Assembly (NCBI RefSeq): GCF_000315625.1 | Contig: NW_005434638.1 | Span: forward strand, 189,300-253,299 | Source of the DNA: Guillardia theta CCMP2712 | Taxonomy: Eukaryota; Cryptophyceae; Pyrenomonadales; Geminigeraceae | Length of the DNA stretch: 64,000 nucleotides | Direction: 5' to 3' | Part shown: positions 10,401 through 20,005 of the stretch, piece by piece | Layout: each line of letters begins with the position of its first letter | Position numbering within the stretch: the stretch's first letter is position 1 | Notes under the pieces: generated by a model | What the model was told of the DNA's origin: nothing | Databases searched by the model: none | Seen by the model: the letters and a program-made list of their open reading frames with translations, nothing else | Program-made: the position numbers and the translations under genes

Positions 10401-13400
10401 AGCTGGAGCTGGAGGAGGAGGAGGCGGTCAAGCCGCAGGAGCAGAAGCAGGAGGAAGTCAAGCCGCAGCAGCAGCAGGAGAAGGAGGACATCAAGCCGCA
10501 GGAGCAGAAGCAGCTGGAGCAGGAGATCAAGCAGGACCACCAGCAACAGCAGGACCAGCAGCAGGAAGTCAAGCCGCAGCAGGACCAGCAAGCCGTGGTA
10601 GCGCAGTCTCAGAATGAAACTGCTTCGCATCCAGCAGACACACCCGATGCTTCGGTGTCGTCGTCTGAAGGCAAGACAGGAGGAGGAAGCTCTGGGTCAG
10701 GAGCAGCGACTTCGACGGTGAGGGGGAGGTCAAGGGAAGGAGGAGGTCTGACGGACTGTAAGCAGAAACCTCGAGCTGGAGGCAGGCAGCTGGAAGAGAG
10801 GTCGCTAAGCGGAGGCTTGGCAGGAATGTTCGGAGGGTCGACCTCGATGTTTGGGGAGCCAAGTCCATGGGGCGGGGACTTTGCGCGGAAGCTGGTAGAC
10901 AAGAAGAAGGGGGGAGGAGGGGGGCCGTTCTTGAAGATGAAGGAGTCATTCAGCTTCTCGACGTCGAGGAAGCCAGGAGAGGAGGCGAAGCTTCCCTTGC
11001 ACATGCGGATCAACTCGCATCGCATCGCCGGGAAGCCTCCTCCAGATCAGGTGGCGAGGTCAAGCCCAAGTCCAGCTGGGCAAGGGGGGGCAGGGGTGGC
11101 TTTTGATTCTCCCTCTGCGAAGGCTGGCTTGAAGGGGTTCGCTCAGGACGAGGGCAGAACACCTGTAGGGGAGACAATGGACGCTGTCGTCCATACAGAA
11201 GGGTTGGAGGTCGATTCCCAGGAAGAGAATGTTGCAAAGTCAGAGTCACGGGAAGATCAACAGAACGTGGCTGGCGAGCATAATGCCAAGGATTCGGAAC
11301 AGGAGAAAAAAGCGAATCTTCACGATGATCCGATGAAAGAAACCATTATTAAGTCTCCTTTAGAAGCGGAAAGAAGTAAGCCTGGCGATCAAAATGTACA
11401 GGCAGCTGTAGAGGCTCAAGAACACGAATCCAAAACAGCACAGCATAGTGATAATCTAGCAATCAGGCCTCAATATCAAGAGGAGGTCAAACCGCACGAG
11501 CCACAGCAGAAGGAGGAGGAGCAGGAGATCAAGCCGCAGGAGCACAAGGAGGAGGAAGTCAAGCCGCAGGAGCAGCAGGAGCAGGATGTCAAACTGCAGA
11601 AGACGAAGCAGCAGCCGCAGGAGCAGGAGGAGGCGGTCAAGCCGCAGGAGGAGGAGGAGATCAAACAGCACGAGCAGAAGCAGGTGGTGGAGGAGGACAT
11701 CAAGCCGCAGCAGCAGAAGCAGGAGGAAGCGGTCAAGCCGCAGCAGCAGAAGCAGGAGGCAGTCAAGCCGCTAGAGGAGGAGCAAGAGATCAAGCCGCAG
11801 AAGCAGGAGAAGGAGGTCAGACAGCAGCAGCAGGAGCAGCAGGAGGCAGTCAAGCCGCAGGAGCAGGATCAGGAGAAGGAGGTCAAGCAGCAGCAGGAGG
11901 TCAAGCCGCAGCAGGAGCAGGAGGAGGTCAAGCTGCAGGAGGAGGCCAAACAGCACGAGCCGCAGCAGCAGCCTGTCAAGCCGCAGCAGCAGGAGGCGGT
12001 CCAGCAGCAGCAGCTGGAGCTGGAGGAGGAGGAGGCGGTCAAGCCGCAGGAGCAGAAGCAGGAGGAAGTCAAGCCGCAGCAGCAGCAGGAGAAGGAGGAC
12101 ATCAAGCCGCAGGAGCAGAAGCAGCTGGAGCAGGAGATCAAGCAGGACCACCAGCAACAGCAGGACCAGCAGCAGGAAGTCAAGCCGCAGCAGGACCAGC
12201 AAGCCGTGGTAGCGCAGTCTCAGAATGAAACTGCTTCGCATCCAGCAGACACACCCGATGCTTCGGTGTCGTCGTCTGAAGGCAAGACAGGAGGAGGAAG
12301 CTCTGGGTCAGGAGCAGCGACTTCGACGGTGAGGGGGAGGTCAAGGGAAGGAGGAGGTCTGACGGACTGTAAGCAGAAACCTCGAGCTGGAGGCAGGCAG
12401 CTGGAAGAGAGGTCGCTAAGCGGAGGCTTGGCAGGAATGTTCGGAGGGTCGACCTCGATGTTTGGGGAGCCAAGTCCATGGGGCGGGGACTTTGCGCGGA
12501 AGCTGGTAGACAAGAAGAAGGGGGGAGGAGGGGGGCCGTTCTTGAAGATGAAGGAGTCATTCGGCTTCTCGACGTCGAGGAAGCCAGGAGAGGAGGCGAA
12601 GCTTCCCTTGCACATGCGGATCAACTCGCATCGCATCGCCGGGAAGCCTCCTCCAGATCAGGTGGCGAGGTCAAGCCCAAGTCCAGCTGGGCAAGGGGGG
12701 CCAGGGGGGGCATCAGAAGCTTCGGTAGAAAAACCAAACCAAAATGAAGCAAAGTCGGTGGAGAATGATAGAACCAATCTGATGGAGAAGGTGGATGCCA
12801 AGCTTCAAAGTGAGGAGACTGTGGACAAAAGTATGAGCAAGGAAGCCCCCGGGGATAACGGCGAGGAGGCTGGGAAGGACAAGGGCGAGGAGGCTGTCAA
12901 GGACAAGGGCGAGGAGGCTGGGAAGGACAAGGGCGAGGAGGCTGGGAAGGACAAGGGCGAGGAGGCTGGGAAGGACAAGGGCGAGGAGGCTGTCAAGGAC
13001 AAGGGCGAGGAGGCTGTCAAGGACAAGGGCGAGGAGGCTGTCAAGGACAAGGGCGAGGAGGCTGTCAAGGACAAGGGCGAGGAGGCTGGGAAGGACAAGG
13101 GCGAGGAGGCTGGGAAGGACAAGGGCGAGGAGGCTGTCAAGGACAAGGGCGAGGAGGCTGTCAAGGACAAGGGCGAGGAGGCTGTCAAGGACAAGGGCGA
13201 GGAGGCTGTCAAGGACAAGGGCGAGGAGGCTGGCAAGGACAAGGGCGAGGAGGCTGTCAAGGGACAAGGGGCGAGGAGGCTTGGGAAGGATAAGGGCGAG
13301 GAGGCTGTCAAGGACAAGGGCGAGGAGGCTGTCAAGGGACAAAGGGCGAGGAGGGCTGTTCAAGGACCAAGGGCGAAGAAGGCTTGGAAAAGAACAAAGG

Positions 13401-14419
13401 GCGAAGGAGGGCTTGGGAAAGGACAAGGGCGAGGAGGCTGGGAAGGACAAGGGCGAGGAGGCTGGGAAGGACAAGGGCGAGGAGGCTGGGAAGGACAAGG
13501 GCGAGGAGGCTGGGAAGGACAAGGGCGAGGAGGCTGTGAAGGACAAGGGCGAGGAGGCTGTCAAGGACAAGGGCGAGGAGGCTGTCAAGGACAAGGGCGA
13601 GGAGGCTGGGAAGGACAAGGGCGAGGAGGCTGTCAAGGACAAGGGCGAGGAGGCTGTCAAGGACAAGGGCGAGGAGGCTGTCAAGGACAAGGGCGAGGAG
13701 GCTGGGAAGGATAAGGGCGAGGAGGCTGTCAAGGACAAGGGCGAGGAGGCTGGGAAGGACAAGGGCGAGGAGGCTGTCAAGGACAAGGGCGAGGAGGCTG
13801 TCAAGGATAAGGGCGAGGAGGCTGTCAAGGACAAGGGCGAGGAGGCTGTCAAGGACAAGGGCGAGGAGGCTGGGAAGGACAAGGGCGAGGAGGCTGTCAA
13901 GGACAAGGGCGAGGAGGCTGGGAAGGACAAGGGCGAGGAGGCTGGGAAGGACAAGGGCGAGGAGGCTGGGAAGGACAAGGGCCAGGAGGTTGTCAAGGAC
14001 AAGGGCGAGGAGGCTGGGAAGGACAAGGGCGAGGAGGCTGGGAAGGACAAGGGCGAGGAGGCTGGGAAGGACAAGGGCGAGGAGGCTGGGAAGGTTAAGG
14101 GCGAGGAGGATGGGACGGTTAATGAGCACCAGCAGCAGACCGATTGCAAGCACGGGAGCGACGGGGAAAGTAATAAGATGGCAACCCAGCACTCGGGTGA
14201 TAATTTGTTTCTTGTGTTTTGACCGTCCTTTCTGATCGTCTTGCAGCCCCTGATGCATCTCAACGGGTCGAGCTCTCTTCATCTCGTGCGCAAGGTGCTT
14301 CTTCTGACGCTGATGCACAGTTAATGGTTTGTTTGCGAACAGATTCAAGCCTGAACGAAAGCATCGAAGAGTTCATCGAGGAAGAGATAGAGGAAGAGAT
14401 AGAAGGGCAGGAAGAGTGA
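7495..14419 (+). CDS. Unrecognised coiled-coil, low-complexity repeat protein
   Basis: I do not recognise the family. The likely start is the ATG at 7495 (MKGSRSQTEQV..SKKRPTT). About fifteen small exons follow to about 9480 with short GT-AG introns. They encode heptad-like helix (LIDDIEKKLKKRI, MRAQVDELEMQSKQVDQIYEEK, QRKQERQRELLDAHE), then basic Ser/Lys segments. A long exon from about 9511 encodes a Lys/Glu/Ser region, a Q/E-rich tract built on 'VKPQ..Q', and a Gly/Ser domain (GGLAGMFGGSTSMFG, LPLHMRINSHRIAG, KPPPDQ). Tract and domain occur twice through an 809-bp duplication. A 24-bp repeat encoding (G/V)KDKGEEA follows to about 14112. Homopolymer insertions at about 13256-13430 shift the frame by a net +1, probably a sequence error. 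A final intron ends just before 14247 and the last exon gives ..EEFIEEEIEEEIEG, stop at 14419. Coiled coil plus charged repeat suggests a structural role, which is inference only. Confidence 0.7.
10281..11089 (+). repeat. 809-bp internal duplication, copy 1
   Basis: This block recurs at a fixed offset of +1611 bp (537 codons) at 11892-12700. I can see one substitution (A at 10952, G at 12563, giving Ser to Gly). It covers part of the Q/E tract and the whole Gly/Ser 'MFGGSTSMFG' to 'KPPPDQ' domain. Confidence 0.95.
11892..12700 (+). repeat. 809-bp internal duplication, copy 2
   Basis: Second copy of 10281-11089, in frame with it. Between the copies lies a non-identical Q/E-rich spacer. The near-perfect identity points to a recent event, gene conversion, or an assembly duplication. 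Confidence 0.95.
12860..14112 (+). repeat. 24-bp coding minisatellite, about 50 units
   Basis: Tandem units of AAGGACAAGGGCGAGGAGGC plus a variable codon pair, read as KDKGEEAG or KDKGEEAV. Units differ almost only by Gly (GGG) versus Val (GTC) before Lys. Units between 13256 and 13430 carry extra single bases. Long open frames on the opposite strand are shadows of the repeat. Confidence 0.97.
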
Positions 14420-14655
14420 AGGAGAGGAACACACGATTCTACTCTTGTGCAAGGGTCGCTTGTTCATGTTTGAAGATGTAAATTCTTGTTAAGGTTTCGT
14501 GTTTGTTTCTGTTAACTTCTGTGCCGACGAGCTTTCGTTCACTTTCATGCAGTAGGCCCATCTCCACCCTCCTCCTGCCGCAGGGACAAAGCTCGGGTCT
14601 TTCATATCACTTCCCTTGCAGTCAGCAGACAACCAGCTGAGCATGGCTTATCATC
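14420..14655. other. Convergent intergenic region
   Basis: A 236-bp gap between the 3' ends of the coiled-coil gene (+) and the kinesin (-). T-rich stretches at 14480-14520 could serve 3' end formation. No coding signal seen. Confidence 0.5.
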
Positions 14656-16431
14656 TCACCGGAACAAGATGTCATCGTTCTTAGTGACGTGCTTGATCTC
14701 TCTAGTTCGTGTGATGTGGCGCAACGTGTTCATGGATTGTTTGTATGCCTGAGCGATGTCATCACAGCTCTTCTCAACCACAATAGCTCTCACAAAGCTA
14801 GACGGGCTGAAATGAGCAATTATGTACGATCTTGAATTCTTGCACAGACTTTGTTCCAGAGCTTTGGTAAGGGTCGAGCTGCGGTATGGAATGTACACCT
14901 ACAGTGAGTTGTCAACCACAGGGAAGAGCAGTTGGGAGAAGAGGCTGACTCAATACAGGACCAAGTAGAGAGGAGAGGGAGAACAGCAGGGTTAGAAGAG
15001 GGGATCGAGATGGTTTTGACCTTAGACTTCTGTCCTGCCTTCTGGCTTCGGTCTGCTTCAGCTATGGCAGCCATCACGTTGGCCCAGGCTAGCAGAGATT
15101 TCTCTTGGGTGTTTGACTTCTTGTGAATGCCCAGGGATGAGACGTGCGATCGTAGCTCGGCGTTTCCTGCTCTCCCCGTGATCTCTAGGCTTTCACTTAG
15201 AAGGTCTTGTTACCGCTGGGAGTACTTGCAAGGTCGACGAACTGAATCTTGTGTATCGGAAGGTCCCTAGTGAAGTTGGGTCAGCAGAATCGAGATGGTC
15301 TGAGTTGCTATACTCGTTTTTGGGATTGCTTCCTCGCCTGACAAACTCAACAGTGAACACTGTGTTGCTCGACAACTCCATGTAGCTGATCGATCGCAAC
15401 ATCTGTCGTGCCGTCAGATGTCAGACGGTATACACGTGCGTTCACTTCGATTCACCTGACTCAACATGTCTTCGCAATCAGTGATGTTTTCCAACTTCTT
15501 CTTTGTCAATCCTTCTATTGTCCCGTTGGACCGTATCTGTGCCGATTCACACAACTTGAACAAGGCAGAGGAGAGACGGGAATACTTTGAGGCCCGTGGT
15601 ATGAAAATCTCGTTTGAGACAGTCGAAAATCTGTTGTCAAGGTCACCACTGTACAATCTTGCTGTTCCTGGCATCTCACATTCTCATTTTGAACTTCGTA
15701 GAAAGAACCAAATATATCATAAGCATCATGTAAATTATCTTCTGTTGCAATTCTGAAACATATCGACAGTGAGCTGGACAAAGGAGATATCATATTGCAC
15801 ATTGTTTCAAGGAGTCGAGGGATCAACCCTGGGTCTTTCTCTTGTCCTTGATCAGGTTGTCAGCTATTCAGAAGAGAGAGGAGCTTGCTCTACCTATGAA
15901 CGTGTATGTCTTTCCTGTCTGAGTGTGTCCATGGGAGAACACACACACGTGATATCCTTTTAGTGCATCGCTCCTAGTCCGATGTGAGCACAGCAACATG
16001 CAATCATTCAAACATTCTCTCTCACAGAATCCTCGTTCCAAGTTGCTGAAACAAAATCTCGTTGTCCGCATTCTCTGGGCTGGCAGATCACAGGAGATCA
16101 GTTGACTTACTCTCACATGTTGGGGTTTGACCTGTCGGGGTTTGACGAATCAAAACAAAAATCGAGGTCGTGAACTTTCTTTTCCTCCGTCTCTGGATTT
16201 GACAAGGTAACGCTCGTGTCAGTTACTGTGATACATCTGAGAGACTCGTCAGGTAACAGCATCCGCACGCTACTAGTCCTGCCTGCCAGGTCCCAGGCTT
16301 TGCTCCCTCAAATTGATCGGGCGAATTCTCCCCACCAGGTAGACATTTCGCTCCATGCTCCCCTGGGGTAGCATGACGGCCTGTATAAACACTTCAGTTG
16401 GACTAGGTGAGCTCTGACTTATCACTTGCAT
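14656..16431 (-). CDS. Divergent short kinesin-like motor protein
   Basis: Kinesins are microtubule motor ATPases. The pieces, in order on the minus strand, are: ATG at 16431; NVYLVGRIRPINLREQ (first strand); TSVTLSNPETEEKK and DLDFCFDSS; DNEILFQQLG; P-loop GHTQTGKTYTF near 15930; GLIPRLLETM; FYEVQNENVR; TIEGLTKKKLENI; a switch I region reading MELSSNTVFTVEF; a switch II region FVDLA; LLAWANVMAAIAEAD (matching the SLLALGNVI helix); and IPYRSSTLTKALEQSL with RSYIIAHFSPSS. The order and spacing fit one motor domain cut by about ten short introns, and the frame closes with TGA at 14656. There is essentially no stalk or tail. The P-loop is good, but switch I (normally NxxSSRSH) and switch II (normally DLAGSE) are degenerate. 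An ATG within the N-terminal exon is an alternative start. Exact exon limits are not all resolved. Confidence 0.8.
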
Positions 16432-16747
16432 GTTCCCTCCACCTCCTGCTCCACTTCCTTCCCCAACCTCAACTCCGACCACAAGTTCAGATTTTACTCC
16501 AGCAGCAACGAAATCTTATGTTCTCTACCTATCTCCCTCCTGTCTCTCTCTTCTCCTTCTTACGTTTGCCTCTCCCTTTCTCCTCCTCGTCTCGCCCTTC
16601 CCTTTCACCCCTTCCCCTCCATCCCCCCCACTAACTAGCATGTCTCTTCCTCCCCCCAAACAGTCTCCGTGGCCCTACTCAGGTCGACTCCTTTTTTTAT
16701 ATATTGCATGGGGGAGGGGACGGGGGGGGGGAGGCGAGGACGGGGAG
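16432..16747. other. Intergenic gap between ZIP 3' end and kinesin 5' end
   Basis: About 316 bp between two minus-strand genes, so it holds the kinesin promoter. It is strongly C/T-rich at 16440-16665 (long CCT-like stretches) with a T-run and G-runs at 16688-16735. No coding exon recognised. Confidence 0.45.
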
Positions 16748-18706
16748 CTAGTGCGTGCAAGCCCCCGGGACCGAGTTCTCGAGGACGAGCATGCCGACAT
16801 TCATCAAGACTCCCACGGCCATGGCGAGCGTCTCCAGTAGCGTCGTGCTAAACGTCGTGTCCTGCCTCGAGGGCTCAGAGGGTCATTGGGGCTCAGCGAG
16901 CTGACCTGAAGCATAAGGGGGATGATGTCGACTGTCGCCACGTAGATGAAGCCGCCAGCTATGAAGCCCTATGTCGATCGTCATGACATGCTCTCCCATA
17001 TTCTGCAGGAAATGTACCTGCATACCCTTCAGCTGCTGGAGCTGCAGTCCAACCACACAGCCAAGGAGGGCGCCCATCGCTGAGCCCCACTGCAAGGTGA
17101 TGAGTAAGCAGTAAGGAGGAGGAGGAGGAAAAGAATAATCGCGCACCTGTGCCCACAAGGCAGAGCTGTGGCTAAACCCATTCTGAATCAAGATCGCAAA
17201 GTCTGCAATGTTGTGCGGGACTTCGTGGAAGAAGACAGCTACGAGGCCATGAGATCGTGTAACAGTACAGTTGAGATGCATCACCTAGTGTTGTTGAGAT
17301 TCCATGTCCCTGCCATGCAACTGTTGTCACCTTCTCTCCATGTTCCCTCCCAGGTCACCTTTCCAAAAGCGACCCCCAGCGCTAAGCCATCCGAGAAGTT
17401 GTGAAGAAGATCTGCTAAGAGATTCAAGTACCTGCTTACGTGTCATCGAGAACCAACAGGGACGAAAACACTCACGCAGCAGGCTTCGCATTGAATTTCA
17501 ACATTTCTTTCGGGAGATTCATCAGTGATTCGCAACGATTGCAGATAGCTTCATATCTGGAAGCAACCATCAGCTGTCGCCGCATGCACATGAGAGATGG
17601 GATTACGCTTGGCTCTGCAACGCAGCCAACCTCTGTCTGAACGGTCTCGAACAATCCCCCTCTTCCACACTCATGTCAGACCTTTCAACAAGACTCCAGA
17701 GTACCTCCAGCAGTGGGGTTGGCTGCGGCAGGCTCTTCTGAAGTACACTTGTTGACACACTGTTCACCGTCAGCCGAGTACTAAACACACAAACAAGAGT
17801 CACCTTGACGACATGAGTCCGACCTGTGTCACAGGCAATAACGTGCGAATGAGAGTGAGAATGAGTATGCGAATGTTGGTGGCTCCCGTTCCCTGCAGAA
17901 CGAGGGAATCAGCTGCTGCTGGAGCCATCCATGAGCATATCGTTCCTGTCAAGGCCGCCATGAACTTCTCTGCTAGGTAAAACATGAGCATGCCCACTAA
18001 TATTGGGATCCCAGTGTTCAGTGCCTGAGACAAGTAGAAGTCAAATCGGCTTCGATCATCATTCAGAGGGAAACAATTCTGCTTGTTTAAGAACCAGCAG
18101 CATGTTCTGTACTTCGTCAACGAGTCATACCTGGCTGACACCATCAGCATCCGAATGCGCATGTGCTGAAGCGTGAGGGAGCATGTGCAGGAACACATCA
18201 CCAAGAAGTCCTCCAACAGCAAAGCTTATGAGCATCTGACAATCAGTGAGAGGGAGCGAGTTGAAAGAATCAGCTACCTTGAGGAGCAAGCTGTTGTTTA
18301 TGTTGATTGGAGGGGGTTCTTCATGGTGTGCAGTGTCATGGGGTGCGTGAGCTCCAGTGTTTTGCAGAAAAGGCAGGAAGGGCATCACAAACAAGCTGCT
18401 GCAACTCACGAAGACCGTCGCAAGTAGCGCGGAATGGGATGGCCACTTTGTTGTCCAATGCTGTAAAGTTTTCCACCAGAGCAACCCTTCCATGAGATCT
18501 GTGTGGCCATGGGAGTGGCCGTGATCATGCTCATGCCCGTGACTATGCCCGTGGCTGTGCCCATGCTCCTCGGCGTAGGAAGTTTTCGAGAACAATGAAT
18601 AAGATAACAAAAAATAGATCCAGAGCGCCGCAGATTTGAGGGGAGTGAAAAATTTCCTGGTCCCTCCTCCTCTCAAGTGTAGGCTGGCAGGTTTTTGGTC
18701 GATCAA
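16748..18706 (-). CDS. ZIP-family zinc/iron transporter (LIV-1/KE4-like, His-rich)
   Basis: ZIP proteins move Zn2+ or Fe2+ into the cytosol. The ATG at 18706 opens an exon with a hydrophobic leader (ALWIYFLLSYSLFS) and a HGHSHGHSHG-type metal-binding tract, then LLATVFVSCSSLFVMPFLPF and ISFAVGGLLGDVFLHMLPH. Next come GIPILVGMLMFYLAEKF and a second His tract in the variable loop (HQHSHTHSHSHSH). Transmembrane helix 4 reads LLADLLHNFSDGLALG near 17400 and helix 5 reads FFHEVPHNIADFAIL; together these form the metal site. The last exons encode FIAGGFIYVATVDIIPLML and TLAMAVGVLMNVGMLV, with TAG at 16748-16750. The helix 5 motif departs from the usual HExPHExGD (Asn for Glu, Ala for Gly). KE4/ZIP7-like members act in the ER or Golgi; location here is not determined. 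Some intron limits, especially around the loop, remain open. Confidence 0.88.
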
Positions 18707-19160
18707 TTCATTCGTGGATACAAGTCGTTGTTTCTGAAATCATGACCTTCAGTATGGCTGGCACACACCAACCGAAGGACCTGAAAGGTGAGACGAGGTC
18801 GGGGATCTGGTCTTCTCGCATCATGCACTCTCACCAACCCCTGTAAATTGTGAGATGCGAGGACGATGAACAAGAGAATCCTCCCAACCTCTGAATACGA
18901 TGCAATGAGAATCAAGCCAGTGAAGGCCATGCGAAGGGAACATGCTTTCCGCATTCCTTCCGGCGCCCTGGCACACTCCTCTGAGAAGCAATATAAGTCA
19001 AAGGTACATACACAAGGATTCAACTTGATTATCATTCTACCTTCTATCCCTCGTTCCCACTACTTCTCGCTCCTTCTTCCGGTCCCATTCTCCCAGCTCC
19101 CTCTGCCCATCCTGCCCCAGTCTCACCTCCCCTTCGACTGCGAACCTGGTCCATCGCACA
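18707..19160. other. Intergenic, upstream of ZIP transporter
   Basis: Lies upstream of the ZIP start and upstream of CCT8, so it is shared promoter space. A hydrophobic open stretch on the minus strand near 18850-18950 has no recognisable homology and I do not call it. T/C-rich segments occur at 19040-19130. Confidence 0.4.
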
Positions 19161-19162
19161 TT

Positions 19163-19356
19163 CCTTCTACATTCCTTCTACATTCAAATCATCTGAGGGG
19201 AACAGATATATTCCTTCTACATTCAAATCATCTGAGGAGAGCAGGTATATATTCCTTCTACATTCAAATCATCTGAGGAGAGCAGGTATATTTTCCTTCT
19301 ACATTCAAATCATCTGAGGGGAGCAGATATATTCCTTCTACATTCAAATCATCTGA
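19163..19356 (+). repeat. Minisatellite of about 40 bp, about five units
   Basis: Tandem units of about 38-42 bp starting ATTCCTTCTACATTCAAATC and continuing ATCTGAGG(A/G)G(A/G)(A/G)CAG. The first unit has an extra partial copy of the leading 12 bases and the last is truncated. Confidence 0.93.
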
Positions 19357-19364
19357 GACGACCT

Positions 19365-19450
19365 GTGTGTTTGTGTGTATGTGGGTGGGTGGGGGGGGGG
19401 GGGGGGGGTTGTGTGTATGTGGGTGGGTGGGGGGGGGGGGGGGGGGGGGT
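19365..19450 (+). repeat. Duplicated GTGGGTGGG / poly-G tract
   Basis: Two copies of GTGTGTATGTGGGTGGGTGG followed by uninterrupted G runs of about 15-19 bases. The sequence could fold as a G-quadruplex. Run lengths are likely inexact because such homopolymers sequence poorly. Confidence 0.85.
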
Positions 19451-20005
19451 GCAGCCCACGGGCCGTCGCTCGCAGAGCTGGCTTGGGGCGCAAGGGGAGC
19501 ATGGCCGGGGAAAGAATGAAACCCGCCTCGGAGCAATGGCAGTTGCTGAAAAGAGTCCTTCCCTCCAAGAAAACCTCAGTAGCCCCTTCCTGAGGCGAAC
19601 TCACTCTTACTCCCCGGCAGGCCCGGCGGGCCCGGCAGTCCCCGGGAGCCCGGGAGTCATGTGACTGGCCGTTTGCCTTCCCTAAAACTTATTTTGGACC
19701 TTCCGCGTGCCGTAGTGTTGGGAGAATATTTTACGACTGAAAGTACAGAATTTTAGTACCGCTGCGAGAGCTGTATTGATATCAATATCAAAATTTAGCA
19801 CTTCTTGTAGCAGGGTAGTTTCAATTTTACAATTTCTCCTAATAAAAATTTTAATATATAAAGAATAATGTTACTTTTTTATATTATATTATATTTCAGT
19901 ACACTTTTTTAGAATGCTTGGTACAACTCGCAGACCTCTCTTCACAAACTCTGTACTAGTTTTAAAACACTTTGAGCGGGAGAGCGGCTGCAGGTTGGCG
20001 GGAAA
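19451..20005. promoter_or_regulatory. Presumed CCT8 promoter and 5' UTR
   Basis: GC-rich to 19665, then a sharp change to AT-rich sequence at 19680-19930, including a T/A stretch at 19840-19895, before the CCT8 ATG at 20006. I infer a core promoter near the AT-rich to GC-rich border at about 19930-19980. No specific motif can be proved. Confidence 0.4.

Noticed and set aside
10106-12560. Minus-strand Leu/Cys/Ser-rich frames opposite the Q/E-rich tract
   Set aside because: CAG/GAG codon repeats give CTG/CTC (Leu) or TGC/TCC (Cys/Ser) shadows on the other strand, and they duplicate exactly with the 809-bp repeat.
12713-14348. Two long minus-strand open frames (516 and 338 codons) rich in Ser/Leu/Pro/Ala opposite the 24-bp array
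   Set aside because: They are the reverse complement of the (G/V)KDKGEEA repeat. A 24-bp repeat keeps all frames open, and there is no start context or non-repeat conservation.
18703-19035. Minus-strand 110-codon frame with a hydrophobic stretch upstream of the ZIP gene
   Set aside because: It has no recognisable family, and no clear link to the ZIP gene, which has a good start at 18706 with its own leader. It may be noise.
19163-19356. Direct repeats resembling a CRISPR array
   Set aside because: Units are contiguous without unique spacers and the setting is eukaryotic, so this is a minisatellite.
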